64,000 bases of DNA from Sediminispirochaeta smaragdinae DSM 11293. Lineage in GTDB: Bacteria > Spirochaetota > Spirochaetia > DSM-16054 > Sediminispirochaetaceae. The DNA is taken from the NCBI RefSeq assembly GCF_000143985.1, contig NC_014364.1, forward strand, positions 2,480,001 to 2,544,000, given 5' to 3'. The position numbers and the translations under genes are program-made. Under the pieces are notes generated by a model. It was not told the DNA's origin, ran no database searches, and saw only the letters and a program-made list of their open reading frames with translations. Shown piece after piece: positions 18,483 to 27,417 of this stretch. The first letter of the stretch is position 1, and each line of letters starts with the position of its first letter.

Positions 18483-20018
18483 TCAAAGCCTGCACCAGAA
18501 AAGATCGCGGTCGCCGAAACGTCGGAAAGCCACAGCCTCACACAGGGCCTCGGCGTCTATGTTCTCCTTGCCGTCAAGGTCCGCAATGGTTCTTCCGACC
18601 CGCAGGAGCGAAGCCGAAGCCCTGCTGCTGAAGGCAAAGCGCTCCACGGCACGAGAAAATAGGAGCCCGGCTTCCCTGTCCAGCACGCAATAACGGTGCA
18701 GCTTTGCATCCGGCAGAAAGCCGTTTAGTACACCTTCCTCACGGTTGCGTCTTTCTTCCCTGTCGCGGGCGAGCCGAACTCGTTCCCGAACGACACGTGA
18801 ACCTTCTCCGGGTGGACCGAGAAATAGTTCGGGGGCGAGGGGTGAACATGGCACTCTGATATCGATTCGATCCATCAGAGCAGCGCCCACCTTCCTCCAG
18901 TAGCGTGCAACCTCTTTTTCGGTACAGCCGCAGCCGCCGTCCGGTCTGCCGAGCCTTCCACAGGGACAAACGTTGGTGGCAAGAATGAGCTGAAACCGTG
19001 TAGGAAACCAATAACTGCTTCCGCTTCGTGATATGTCGACCCGTCCACGCTCTATGGGCTCACGTAGACTTTGCAGAAGGCTTTCACGAAATTCCAAGGC
19101 CTCGTCGAGGAAAAGCACCCCTTCATGTGCCAAGGCCACCTCTCCGGGCCGGTTTTCCTTTTCTCCTCCGATGAGCCCTTCCCGTGTAGCGCTGTGATGA
19201 GGACGCCTGACAGGCGGACGGACCATCAGCGTACCTGATACATTGGAAAAGGGATCGAGGGAATGAATACGGGTTACCTCAAGGGATCGCTCCAGATCGA
19301 GATCAGGGAGAATAGAAGGATAGCGGTCGATCGACATGGTTTTACCGCTACCCGGAGGGCCGAAAAGCAGGAGATGATGTCTCCCTGCAGCTGCTATCTC
19401 CAAGGCACGGCGAAGGAGTGAAGAACCCTTAATATCTGAAAAATCTCCGATGCACGCCTCTTCGGTAGGATATTCCCCATGTTCCTCGGGTTGGAAGAGA
19501 AAACGTTTCGTATCGGAAAGAAGGTCGGAAAGTTCCGACAGATATTCGATACCGGCGACCTTGAGCGCCGAAGAGGCGGCCTCTCGTACATTGGATGAAG
19601 GAACCAGGATATGCGTGATGCCTGCCGACTTTGCCGCTGCCATGGCGGCCAATGTTCCCCGAACCGATCGTACTCTGCCCGAAAGTTCCAGTTCACCAAG
19701 AATCAACATTCGTCCGGAAGCAAGAACCGTTCCGGGCCGCACCTGTCCGGAAGCAAGTAACAGAGAAATGGCAATGGGAAGATCGAAGGATGCACCCCCC
19801 TTCTTTACCCCCGCAGGCGCAAGATTGATCAGGATACGATCCAACGGGAAGGTAAAACCGCTGTTGCGTATCCCTGCCCGAACCCGCTGCCGCGCCTCCC
19901 TCACCGCATTATCGGGAAGACCGACAACCTCGATGCCAGGTATCCCCCTCCGCAGATCTACCTCGACATGAACCAAACTTCCCTCATAGCCGTGCCCGGC
20001 GTACGCAAAAATATCCAT
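18483..20018 (-). CDS. comM: ComM/YifB-family Mg-chelatase-like AAA+ ATPase
   Basis: Hexameric AAA+ protein. The Vibrio ComM homologue is a bidirectional helicase that drives branch migration when transformed DNA integrates, though the gene also occurs widely in non-competent bacteria. Seen: an N-terminal Lon-substrate-like domain (GIPGIEVVGLPDNAVREA), Walker A FGPPGSGKT near residue 220, Walker B LFLDEALEF, the ICPCG-type segment NVCPCGRLG, and the C-terminal lid. Length 511. ATGs at 20021 and 20018 are adjacent. The second is better spaced from GGAGG. It leads the htrA-uvrB string. Confidence 0.95.
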   Translation of the reverse strand: MDIFAYAGHGYEGSLVHVEVDLRRGIPGIEVVGLPDNAVREARQRVRAGIRNSGFTFPLDRILINLAPAGVKKGGASFDLPIAISLLLASGQVRPGTVLASGRMLILGELELSGRVRSVRGTLAAMAAAKSAGITHILVPSSNVREAASSALKVAGIEYLSELSDLLSDTKRFLFQPEEHGEYPTEEACIGDFSDIKGSSLLRRALEIAAAGRHHLLLFGPPGSGKTMSIDRYPSILPDLDLERSLEVTRIHSLDPFSNVSGTLMVRPPVRRPHHSATREGLIGGEKENRPGEVALAHEGVLFLDEALEFRESLLQSLREPIERGRVDISRSGSSYWFPTRFQLILATNVCPCGRLGRPDGGCGCTEKEVARYWRKVGAALMDRIDIRVPCSPLAPELFLGPPGEGSRVVRERVRLARDREERRNREEGVLNGFLPDAKLHRYCVLDREAGLLFSRAVERFAFSSRASASLLRVGRTIADLDGKENIDAEALCEAVAFRRFGDRDLFWCRL

Positions 20019-20075
20019 CATAACCTCCGCACCTATACATACGGAAGAAACGACACGGTTTGTTCTACCGCTTTT

Positions 20076-20537
20076 TCACTTTCCTTCTCTGATCGCCTGC
20101 TGAACCAAGGCATCACACGCCTCGTTCAGCTCGTTACCGTCATGACCTCGTACCCAACGCCAGGTAACCGTAAGCCCATCATCCAGCTGCTTGAGCCGTT
20201 CCCACAATTCACGATTCTTTACCGCCGAGCCCGATGCGGTTTTCCAGCCCTTCTTAATCCACCCGCTGATCCAGCTGGTGATCCCGTTACGTACATATTG
20301 GCTATCGGTATGCACTTCCACGGAAGATTTTTGTAAGGACGTGCTGGAAAGAATGGTTTCCAGGGCGGTAATGACCGCCGTTAATTCCATGCGATTATTG
20401 GTGGTGGCCGCTTCAAAACCCCGCTTCTCAATCCGATTATCGGAGGAGAGAATAATACACGCCCAGCCTCCCGGCCCGGGGTTCCCATGGCAGCCACCGT
20501 CCGTATAGACAATTACAGCTTTTTCTTCTTCGCTCAT
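20076..20537 (-). CDS. rnhA: Ribonuclease HI
   Basis: Cleaves the RNA strand of RNA:DNA hybrids, removing R-loops and replication primers. Seen: the four catalytic acids in VYTDGGCHGNPGPGG (Asp12), MELTAVITALE (Glu), VHTDSQYV (Asp) and the C-terminal ACDALV (Asp), plus the WISGWIKKGWKTA basic-protrusion segment that marks the E. coli-like type. Length 153 equals the usual size. It is divergent from the AAA+ gene with a 90-bp gap, and 57 bp upstream of comM on the same strand. The Shine-Dalgarno sequence is weak. Confidence 0.97.
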   Translation of the reverse strand: MSEEEKAVIVYTDGGCHGNPGPGGWACIILSSDNRIEKRGFEAATTNNRMELTAVITALETILSSTSLQKSSVEVHTDSQYVRNGITSWISGWIKKGWKTASGSAVKNRELWERLKQLDDGLTVTWRWVRGHDGNELNEACDALVQQAIREGK

Positions 20538-20589
20538 CGCACCACTCTACCCAGATACGTGTATCACAGCAAGCGTTTGGGAAAGTTGA

Positions 20590-20627
20590 TTGACTCCCCC
20601 CTTGTCCATTCCGTATACTACATCCCG
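20590..20627 (+). promoter_or_regulatory. Sigma-70-type promoter giving a possibly leaderless AAA+ mRNA
   Basis: TTGACT (20590-20595), an 18-bp spacer and TATACT (20614-20619). Only 8 nt (20620-20627) separate the -10 box from the ATG at 20628, so transcription should start at or next to the start codon. No Shine-Dalgarno sequence is present. Confidence 0.65.
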
Positions 20628-22379
20628 ATGGCCGAACAACTAATCGTAAAAAACCTGGAGTTCATCAAGGTTCTTCCCTCCTGGGCCCAGGAACTTTCCT
20701 ATAAATATCTCTCCAAAACAACCAACCTTTATATCGTACACGGTAACATCAGGGACTTTCTCCCCAATAAAATGATCGAGGGTGAGTTTATTTTCGTCAG
20801 GATTCAGGAATTCGTATCCGAGGTCCTTTTCGGCAACAAAGATATCATCGCCTATTACGATCGTTCCTCCGGTATCAATTTCTGTACCCCTGAGATGAGG
20901 GATCAGTACATCAAGGTGATGCGTCGTCAATATCCAGATCTGGAACCAGAAGCCTTGATCAGCAGGGATCCTATCAAAGCCTTTGATCTCCTTGAGAAAT
21001 ATTTCTTGCTCAATATCCCAAATAAAAAGCGCATCGTTCTCATCATAGATTACGCCGAAACAATCGTTCCTTTTACCGACCTTTCCAGAATGGATGATGA
21101 AGACCGCTACTGCCTTGTTACCTTAAATCGATGGAGCCACGATCCGATCTTTACCCAAGGGGATGTCTCGGTCATCCTGCTTACCGAAAATCTGGCGGAC
21201 CTTAGCCCGCGCCTTGTCGGGACCCCCACAACGGTAAAGGTAAACATTCCCATTCCCGATGAAACAGTCAGGAGAAAGTTTCTTGAATTTCTGGACCGCA
21301 AGGACGAGCTGATGCTCGAACATCGACTAAATCCCGAACGAGTGGCAAAGATCACCAGCGGCCTCAATTTGATGAACCTCAACCAACTGGCTGCCGAAAG
21401 CTATCAGGAAGATAAGCCCATAACCCTTGAATATCTGAGGGTGAAGAAAAAGGAGATTATCGAAAACGAGGGAGCCGGGCTTTTAGAGTTTATCGAATCG
21501 GAACACGACCTTTCCATGGTTTCCGGCCACGACTTTGTAAAAAAGCGATTTAAGAGCGCTGCCAGGGCCATTAAGCAGGGACGATTCGATGTTCTGCCCA
21601 TGGGGTACCTCATCGCCGGACCGGTAGGAACCGGAAAATCATTCATGGTCACAGCCTTTGCCGGGGAGATCGGTATTCCCATCGTTCGATTTCAGAATTT
21701 TCGTTCAAAATGGCAGGGTGTAACCGAATCGAACCTTGAAAAGGCCCTCAACATTCTAAAAGCGATGAGTCCTGTAGGGGTGATGATCGACGAAGCGGAC
21801 GCCTTTCTCGGGGATCGTAATCAAGAGGGGGACAGTGGCACCAGTAACCGTATCTTTGCTCAGATTGCAAGCTTTATGGGAAATACCGAATATCGCGGCA
21901 AAATCATCTGGTTTTTGATCACCTGCCGGCCCGATCTCCTCCCCATCGACCTGAAACGTCAGGGCCGGGCGGAAGAACACCTTGCCCTTTTTTATCCGGA
22001 AACCGCGATAGAAAAAGAGGAACTCTTTTCCACCCTGATCAGAAAGCTGAAAATGAAGGTAAAGGAGTTTCCCATCAGCGATTTACTCAAGCGCCATAGA
22101 TTCGAATCCTCCGGAGCCGATCTTGAATCGATCCTGATCCGAGCAAAATTCAACGCCGCTATGGAAGGGCATGTCATTGTCACCAGGGAAGATATGGAAC
22201 AGGCCTTTGAGGATTTTATTCCACCAGCCTATCCCCACGAGATTGAGCTTCAGAATTTGGTTGCCGTTTTGGAATGTACAAGCAGAGAGATGGTACCAAA
22301 GCGCTTTCAGAATTTGGATCGAACGAAATTGGTAAACCAGATTCGGGATCTCAAAGAACTTCTTGGAGAGAGGGAATGA
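20628..22379 (+). CDS. Two-lobed AAA+ ATPase of unknown role
   Basis: 583-residue protein with two AAA-like regions. The N-terminal lobe (residues 30-270) keeps the fold signs (YIVHGNIRDF, RIVLIIDYAETIVP, sensor-like VILLTEN) but lacks a Walker A loop. The C-terminal lobe (residues 295-520) is intact: Walker A GPVGTGKS at about 331, Walker B VMIDEADAF at about 384, and an arginine-finger candidate in LKRQGRAEEHL. A degenerate first and active second AAA domain recalls remodelling ATPases, but no known partner is adjacent. The ATG at 20628 is chosen because the promoter at 20590-20619 rules out the 47 codons upstream. galM follows after 22 bp. Function unknown. Confidence 0.85.
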   Translation: MAEQLIVKNLEFIKVLPSWAQELSYKYLSKTTNLYIVHGNIRDFLPNKMIEGEFIFVRIQEFVSEVLFGNKDIIAYYDRSSGINFCTPEMRDQYIKVMRRQYPDLEPEALISRDPIKAFDLLEKYFLLNIPNKKRIVLIIDYAETIVPFTDLSRMDDEDRYCLVTLNRWSHDPIFTQGDVSVILLTENLADLSPRLVGTPTTVKVNIPIPDETVRRKFLEFLDRKDELMLEHRLNPERVAKITSGLNLMNLNQLAAESYQEDKPITLEYLRVKKKEIIENEGAGLLEFIESEHDLSMVSGHDFVKKRFKSAARAIKQGRFDVLPMGYLIAGPVGTGKSFMVTAFAGEIGIPIVRFQNFRSKWQGVTESNLEKALNILKAMSPVGVMIDEADAFLGDRNQEGDSGTSNRIFAQIASFMGNTEYRGKIIWFLITCRPDLLPIDLKRQGRAEEHLALFYPETAIEKEELFSTLIRKLKMKVKEFPISDLLKRHRFESSGADLESILIRAKFNAAMEGHVIVTREDMEQAFEDFIPPAYPHEIELQNLVAVLECTSREMVPKRFQNLDRTKLVNQIRDLKELLGERE

Positions 22380-22401
22380 TAAGAAAACGAGGAGAAAGCA
22401 C

Positions 22402-23433
22402 ATGAAGCTTGAACGAAATCCATTCGGCATTACCTCAGACGGTAAGGCTGTAGATTCCATCACCATGGAAAACGCTAACGGTATTCGATGTACCTTTATC
22501 ACCTACGGTGCATCCCTTACCAGCTTTCGCATGCCGGACAGATCCGGACATATCGACGAACTTACCCTTGGTTTTGATGATCTTGCATCCTACGAGGGTA
22601 ATCATCCCTACTACGGTGCGACGGTAGGACGTTTTGCCAACCGCATCGCAAAGGGGAACTTTTCCATTGATGGGATCGGTTACAAGATAGATATCAACGA
22701 ACCTCCAAACCATCTCCACGGCGGGAAAGAGGGGTTCAGCAGGAAGATATGGGAGATGTTTCCGATCAGGCGCGAAAAAGAGGCCGGCGCTACCTTTACC
22801 CTCACCAGTGAGGATGGCGATGCAGGATTTCCCGGGACTGTCGATGTCTCGCTGACCGTGCTGCTCACCGAAGGAAATGAACTGATTTTTTCCTATACCG
22901 CCGTCAGCGATAAACCGACTCCGATCAACCTTACCAATCACAGCTACTGGAACCTTGCCGGCTCATGTAGCGGGCCTATCTATGATCATATTCTCACCCT
23001 GCACAGCGATGCCTTTCTCGAGCCGGATGAAAAGCTGATACCAACGGGTCGGAAAATCAATGTGGCGAACACCCCCTTTGACTTTCGTAGCCCCAAAGCC
23101 ATCGGTCGGGATATAGAGGCGGCAGGCGGCTACGATCACTGTTTCATTCTTAGTCATGAACACGCCCTTTCTATTCCCGCTGCAGAGGTAAAAGATGAAA
23201 AAAGCGGCAGAAGTATGACTGTGTTGACCATCAATCCGGGAGTCCAGTTTTATACCGGTAACATGCTTTCCGGTCAGCGCACTCGGGACGGGATCGCAGC
23301 CCCCCATTCCGCCTTCTGCCTTGAAACCCAGGAGTTTCCGGACGCCATGAATCACGACAATTTTCCCATGGCTATCTTACGCCCCGGCGAGCGCTACGAA
23401 CGAAAAACCATGTATCTGTTCTCGGTAGAATAG
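22402..23433 (+). CDS. galM: Aldose 1-epimerase (galactose mutarotase)
   Basis: Interconverts alpha and beta anomers of hexoses in the cytosol or periplasm. Seen: NRIAKG and HLHGGKEGFS (substrate-binding His near residue 92), the catalytic NHSYWNLAG (His near 174), GYDHCF, and the C-terminal catalytic Glu in FCLETQEFPDA. No signal peptide. Length 343 is normal. The ATG at 22402 follows GAGGAG with a 7-nt gap. It is 22 bp behind the AAA+ gene and 42 bp before the MBL gene, so probably one operon. No other galactose genes are near. Confidence 0.94.
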   Translation: MKLERNPFGITSDGKAVDSITMENANGIRCTFITYGASLTSFRMPDRSGHIDELTLGFDDLASYEGNHPYYGATVGRFANRIAKGNFSIDGIGYKIDINEPPNHLHGGKEGFSRKIWEMFPIRREKEAGATFTLTSEDGDAGFPGTVDVSLTVLLTEGNELIFSYTAVSDKPTPINLTNHSYWNLAGSCSGPIYDHILTLHSDAFLEPDEKLIPTGRKINVANTPFDFRSPKAIGRDIEAAGGYDHCFILSHEHALSIPAAEVKDEKSGRSMTVLTINPGVQFYTGNMLSGQRTRDGIAAPHSAFCLETQEFPDAMNHDNFPMAILRPGERYERKTMYLFSVE

Positions 23434-23475
23434 AAAAAGCTTATATAGTGAAGATAAAGGACCGAAAAGGAAATT

Positions 23476-24333
23476 ATGAATACTCGTCCCTTCCAAGCGC
23501 CGCTGGGTCTTTTCAACGATGGGGTTCTATCACTCTTCTTTGTGGGTGTCGGCAGTGCCTTTAGTAAACGCAACTACCAAACCAATGTACTGATCATCAA
23601 AGGAAGGGAGCATCTCCTTATCGATTGCGGAACGCGATGCGGTTACGCTTTCACGGAATTGGGATCAAGCCTTGCCGATATCGATACTATGCTTATCACC
23701 CATTCCCATGCCGATCACATAGGAGGCTTGGAAGAGGCGCTTTTAATGGCACGATATGAGCGGAGGCGAAAACTCAGCCTTATTCTTCCGGTTCCCTACC
23801 GCCGAACCTTATGGAACTATAGCCTAAAGGGTGGCGTGGCTTTCAACGAACGCCATGACGGCAAAGAGCTTCGTTTTTCGGATGTTGCAAGGCTTTTGAC
23901 TCCCAAACCGATGGATATGTTAGGCAGACAAGCCTACCACTATCGCTTTGGTTCTATTGACCTCAAGCTCCTCCGTACCATGCACATTCCCGATAATGCC
24001 GAAAGTTGGAAGGATAGTTTCTGGAGTACGGCTGTGGTGATCGACGATCGCATCTTTTTCAGCGGCGATACCCGCTTCGACCCGAAGCTGGTAGAAGAGG
24101 TCGAAACGACCTTTGGGCCGGAAGTTATATTCCATGACTGCCAATTTTTTACCGGTGGCGTCCATGCGGGGATCGATGAACTGGCAACCCTGCCCCCGGC
24201 GATAAAAAAGAAAATGCTCCTTGTCCACTATGGAGACAACTGGGAAAAGCAAACCACGCGGGTAAGGAAGTTCGGCTTTGCAGGGCTTACCCGTCAGTGG
24301 ATTTTTTACGATTTCCCGGAAAAGAAAATCTAA
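23476..24333 (+). CDS. MBL-fold metallo-hydrolase (RNase Z-like beta-lactamase fold)
   Basis: Metal-dependent hydrolase. Seen: motif HSHADHIGG at about residues 75-83 (the HxHxDH zinc site), a downstream metal-ligand His in TMHIPDN, an Asp in FFSGDTRFD, and a final HYGDN. The order and the ILIIDCGTRCGYA-like opening fit the RNase Z/phosphodiesterase branch rather than antibiotic lactamases, though no flexible arm of tRNase Z is evident. Length 285. AAGGA stands 5 nt before the ATG. Its stop codon overlaps the convergent SufB/D gene by 4 bp. Substrate unknown. Confidence 0.88.
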   Translation: MNTRPFQAPLGLFNDGVLSLFFVGVGSAFSKRNYQTNVLIIKGREHLLIDCGTRCGYAFTELGSSLADIDTMLITHSHADHIGGLEEALLMARYERRRKLSLILPVPYRRTLWNYSLKGGVAFNERHDGKELRFSDVARLLTPKPMDMLGRQAYHYRFGSIDLKLLRTMHIPDNAESWKDSFWSTAVVIDDRIFFSGDTRFDPKLVEEVETTFGPEVIFHDCQFFTGGVHAGIDELATLPPAIKKKMLLVHYGDNWEKQTTRVRKFGFAGLTRQWIFYDFPEKKI

Positions 24334-25283
24334 CTCAGCATTCCTTCGATAATCATTTCAACGGCCTGCTCTTCGGAAAGGCCGCGGCTCATAAGGGTCT
24401 GTAGCTGCTTCGAATCGACCGAACCGATGGCCGCTTCATGAGTCACATGGGCCTTTGGATCTTCCACCTGAACCACGGGAACGGCCTTTGCCCTGGCTCG
24501 GTCCTGCACAATTTCATTGCAATCCACATGGCCTGTCGCATAAGGAGCAGAGGCGCGCAGGTCGTTGAAAATTTCGGCAACGGCGTCCCCTCTCAAAGCG
24601 ATATGAGAAGCAAGCAAGCCCTTTGAATAGGCTCCTGCAAGATGCCCTGCCTCACGTATCCTGATTTTATCGTTGCCCTTGCCGCTAATCCGAGAGATGA
24701 GTTCCATTGTGGCCCGGGGACCACACTCCACCTCGTAATCGATATCGATAGAACCGACCCGCCCCTTGATGAGTTCGAATTCCGACGAGAAAGAGGCCCC
24801 CTCTTTCAACTCAACCTGAGCCTTCGGAACAACCGTAAGCCCTCCTTCGGGGCTGTGGATGTGTCGCTCAAAATAACGATAGCTTGCATCCTTTTCAAGA
24901 ACGATCTTCGCATCCATCAGATGAGTCACCTCACGTGCGTTAGGAAAGGTGCAGTGAGCAACAAATTCCGCTTTTGCCCCCTCCTCAATCCGGACATCCA
25001 TCTCAATTCGCTGCATACCCTGTTCAGGAAGGATCCCGAAGCAAAAATAAACGGGCTTTTCGAGTTCGACCCCGGCAGCAAGGCGTATGACAACCGAAAC
25101 GCCATCTGTCCGCTCCTGGGATTCAACGGAAAGCCCAGGTAGGGTATGAGTTCCAAGGACCTTGTTTCCATGGATCTCCACATGGGCCGTATCTTCACCG
25201 AATTGATGCTTATGCATATTTATTGAGGCAAGAAGTCTCTCCAACGCCTCGTTACGGCTGCCTGTATCATCGTCCATTTTCAC
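24330..25283 (-). CDS. Short SufB/SufD-family Fe-S assembly protein (SmsB-like)
   Basis: Beta-helical scaffold partner of SufC in iron-sulphur cluster assembly. At 317 residues it is much shorter than E. coli SufB (about 495) and lacks the N-terminal helical extension. It keeps the core: GTHTLPGL near 44, the long beta-helix, and the C-terminal VTHEAAIGSV (His282, Glu283) and LMSRGLSEEQA. By eye the position of E. coli SufB Cys405 is not Cys, but Cys254 (HVDCNE) is conserved with the family. It overlaps the SufC gene by 4 bp and is the only B/D protein here. This pattern matches the minimal SMS type of SUF system. Confidence 0.88.
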   Translation of the reverse strand: MKMDDDTGSRNEALERLLASINMHKHQFGEDTAHVEIHGNKVLGTHTLPGLSVESQERTDGVSVVIRLAAGVELEKPVYFCFGILPEQGMQRIEMDVRIEEGAKAEFVAHCTFPNAREVTHLMDAKIVLEKDASYRYFERHIHSPEGGLTVVPKAQVELKEGASFSSEFELIKGRVGSIDIDYEVECGPRATMELISRISGKGNDKIRIREAGHLAGAYSKGLLASHIALRGDAVAEIFNDLRASAPYATGHVDCNEIVQDRARAKAVPVVQVEDPKAHVTHEAAIGSVDSKQLQTLMSRGLSEEQAVEMIIEGMLS

Positions 25284-26038
25284 GGCGTAACCTCGTCACA
25301 AAAGGGATTGTTCTTGTGCACACAAGGGACACAATGCCCCGTAAAATAGCCACTCATTCTTTCTACACGCCCCTTGTCCACTACCTGACCATTACACAGC
25401 AAAAACGAGTGGTCCGCCCTTTTCAGAACCTCGGGAGAGTGAGTAATCAAAATGACCGTTGACCCCCAGTTGCGGAGCTTTTCCAAAACATCAAAAATAT
25501 AGTTGATAGCCTCGATATCGACACCGGAATCGGGTTCATCCATAAGAACCACATCGGGACGCATCGCCACGATGGAAGCCAGTTCGATGCGCTTGCGCTC
25601 ACCACCACTGAGGGTTTTGTCTACATTTCTGACAAGATAACGGTCGGGGTCGAGACCGACAAGCTTCAGCATCTCTCCAGAATCAACGGAACTGCCTTTT
25701 GCCTCGGCGGCACTGCGAATGAAACTGTCCACTCCGATGCCTTGAAAACGGGCAGGCTCCTGCCAGGCAAGGGTGATGCCACGACGAGCGCGCTTATCAA
25801 TCGGCAGCTTTTCGATACGTTCACCCCGGTGAAAAATGGCTCCGGTGTGCCCAAGATAATCAGGTAAACCCATAATGGTATGGGCAAGCGTACTTTTCCC
25901 GGCTCCGTTCGGGCCAACCACCGCGTGGATATGCCCCTCCCAGAAACTCATGCTCACCGAATCCAGTATCTTATGCCCATCCAAGATGAGCGTTACATTC
26001 TCCAGCCGAATCACCGTATCCGGCTCTTTATCCTCCAT
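25280..26038 (-). CDS. sufC: SufC-family ABC ATPase with a C-terminal cysteine tail
   Basis: Cytosolic ATPase that drives Fe-S cluster assembly on SufB/D. Seen: Walker A GPNGAGKST near residue 38, signature LSGGERKR, Walker B VVLMDEPDSGVD, switch His in LITHS. It ends with an unusual tail, GHCVPCVHKNNPFC, carrying three Cys in a CxxC-x7-C spacing. This could bind a metal or cluster. The ATG at 26038 has GGGGAG at 7 nt. A GTG one codon upstream is also possible but badly spaced. It lies directly after the CYTH gene and overlaps the SufB/D gene. No cysteine desulfurase, SufU or SufE is nearby. Confidence 0.9.
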   Translation of the reverse strand: MEDKEPDTVIRLENVTLILDGHKILDSVSMSFWEGHIHAVVGPNGAGKSTLAHTIMGLPDYLGHTGAIFHRGERIEKLPIDKRARRGITLAWQEPARFQGIGVDSFIRSAAEAKGSSVDSGEMLKLVGLDPDRYLVRNVDKTLSGGERKRIELASIVAMRPDVVLMDEPDSGVDIEAINYIFDVLEKLRNWGSTVILITHSPEVLKRADHSFLLCNGQVVDKGRVERMSGYFTGHCVPCVHKNNPFCDEVTP

Positions 26039-26041
26039 CAC

Positions 26042-26608
26042 TTATCTCCCCTCGAGCAGAAGCTCAATATAATAGCGCTTTTCAAATTCCGTTTCCGCAA
26101 TCCCCAAGCGGTCAAAGAGGGATCGAATGTTGTCCGCCGCCTTTTGCGGAGGTAAGGAATCCGTAGTTTCGGGAAGAACAACTTCGATCTCGATAAAGTA
26201 ACCGAGGCCACTTACTTCACACAATTCGATATGCGCGGAATCAAGATAGTAGCTATATCCTTTTTTTTCTTTAGTAATATAGTGAGAATATCCAAAGAAG
26301 AAAAGCATATCCTCAAAAGAAGACGCAGGATCGACGTTGAATTCGACCTCGCGGTTTATCTCAACCTTTCCACGGAAAGATTTCTCTTTTCGGGTGACCA
26401 CGGCTGGAGAATTTTCCAAGGATTTCGGATCGAGATAACGTATACGAATCAGTTGGTCACTGTCACGCATCCCCTTGGAGGGAGCATAGTAGTAGTCCAG
26501 CTTATGAAACGCAGCGTCAAAACGAGCCTCTCGTCGAAGGAAGTCCTCTATTCTATGTCGTTCTTCTTCACTTCGAACCCAAGCCTTTGCCTCAACCTCG
26601 AAGGACAA
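26042..26608 (-). CDS. CYTH-domain protein (class IV adenylyl cyclase / triphosphatase fold)
   Basis: Triphosphate tunnel metalloenzyme. Known members are CyaB-type adenylyl cyclases, thiamine triphosphatases and inorganic triphosphatases. Seen: the signature EVEAKAW (ExExK) at residues 4-10, alternating charged strands such as LIRIRYL and AVVTRKEK inside the tunnel, and the closing YFIEIEVVLP. Length 188 fits the stand-alone CyaB group. The start ATG is at 26608. It lies 3 bp after the membrane-protein gene and its stop codon ends 3 bp before the sufC ATG, so all are one transcript. Reaction not determinable from sequence alone. Confidence 0.85.
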   Translation of the reverse strand: MSFEVEAKAWVRSEEERHRIEDFLRREARFDAAFHKLDYYYAPSKGMRDSDQLIRIRYLDPKSLENSPAVVTRKEKSFRGKVEINREVEFNVDPASSFEDMLFFFGYSHYITKEKKGYSYYLDSAHIELCEVSGLGYFIEIEVVLPETTDSLPPQKAADNIRSLFDRLGIAETEFEKRYYIELLLEGR

Positions 26609-26611
26609 GCC

Positions 26612-27385
26612 CTACTCCTTCCAAGGGAAGATCATCCCCTTAAGACTACGATGCCCGACCAGTTCTCGTTCTTCGACAAGCAAAGCATCCCAGGGAATCT
26701 TTCGACGATTGGCTTCGGGTTCCTCCTCAAGATAATCGTACTTTTTCATCAGGATTCTCAAGGCGCCCTGCCTTGCTAGGAGAACAGAAGAGAGCCCCGG
26801 CATGAGAAGAGCCGTCAGACAACTAAAAAGCATGGTAAAAAGCGCATGAAATGCCATAAAAATGGTAAAACCCGTATTATCAAAAAAAAGAATAAAACAC
26901 TTTTTCAGGATGGTTTTCATGTCGCCGGGAAGTTGCACAAGGAGAGGAAAAAACCACTGTCCGGCAAGCCACCACGCGATAGAAATCCAAAAGATGAGGC
27001 TCAGGGCAACAAGGCCGACCACTCCTCCAAGCTGATAATAAAAGGGTACGATTATGGTAAGCAGGAATATATGGACAGCATTGATAAGTCCAAAGAAAAA
27101 CGACTTGGGAAGTGCCCTCGCTATTGCCTTGAAAAGCCCTCGCAAATCGGGCCGTTTGTAAGCGGCCATCTCGCCGGCGAGATAGGCAACGCCCCCGTTG
27201 TAAAGGGTTAAAAGAATGACAGCCAACAAAGAGACAAGCATGGTAACTTGCCACCCTTCTCCCAAAAGCATCGGCAGATATGCGGCAGCGGCAATAATGA
27301 TAATCAGCCCCAGATTAAGGACAATGAGCGAAAGAAGATTGTCCCACCCGTCAAAAAACGCTTTCTTGATAAAAAAACCGGTCAT
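26612..27385 (-). CDS. Polytopic membrane protein of unknown function
   Basis: 257 residues with about six transmembrane helices (around residues 18-40, 46-68, 95-117, 122-150 as two close helices, 175-200) and a charged cytosolic C-terminus of about 50 residues (KKYDYLEEEPEANRRKIPWD). Its GWDNLLSLIVLNL opening loosely recalls the YesL/DUF624-type layout of carbohydrate-operon membrane proteins, but I do not recognise it. It stands upstream of the CYTH and SUF genes with a 3-bp gap, so it is likely co-transcribed with them, and 32 bp after the MFS gene. Confidence 0.75.
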   Translation of the reverse strand: MTGFFIKKAFFDGWDNLLSLIVLNLGLIIIIAAAAYLPMLLGEGWQVTMLVSLLAVILLTLYNGGVAYLAGEMAAYKRPDLRGLFKAIARALPKSFFFGLINAVHIFLLTIIVPFYYQLGGVVGLVALSLIFWISIAWWLAGQWFFPLLVQLPGDMKTILKKCFILFFDNTGFTIFMAFHALFTMLFSCLTALLMPGLSSVLLARQGALRILMKKYDYLEEEPEANRRKIPWDALLVEERELVGHRSLKGMIFPWKE

Positions 27386-27417
27386 AAGTATTATCCTATC
27401 CTTCTAAAGCAGAAGCT

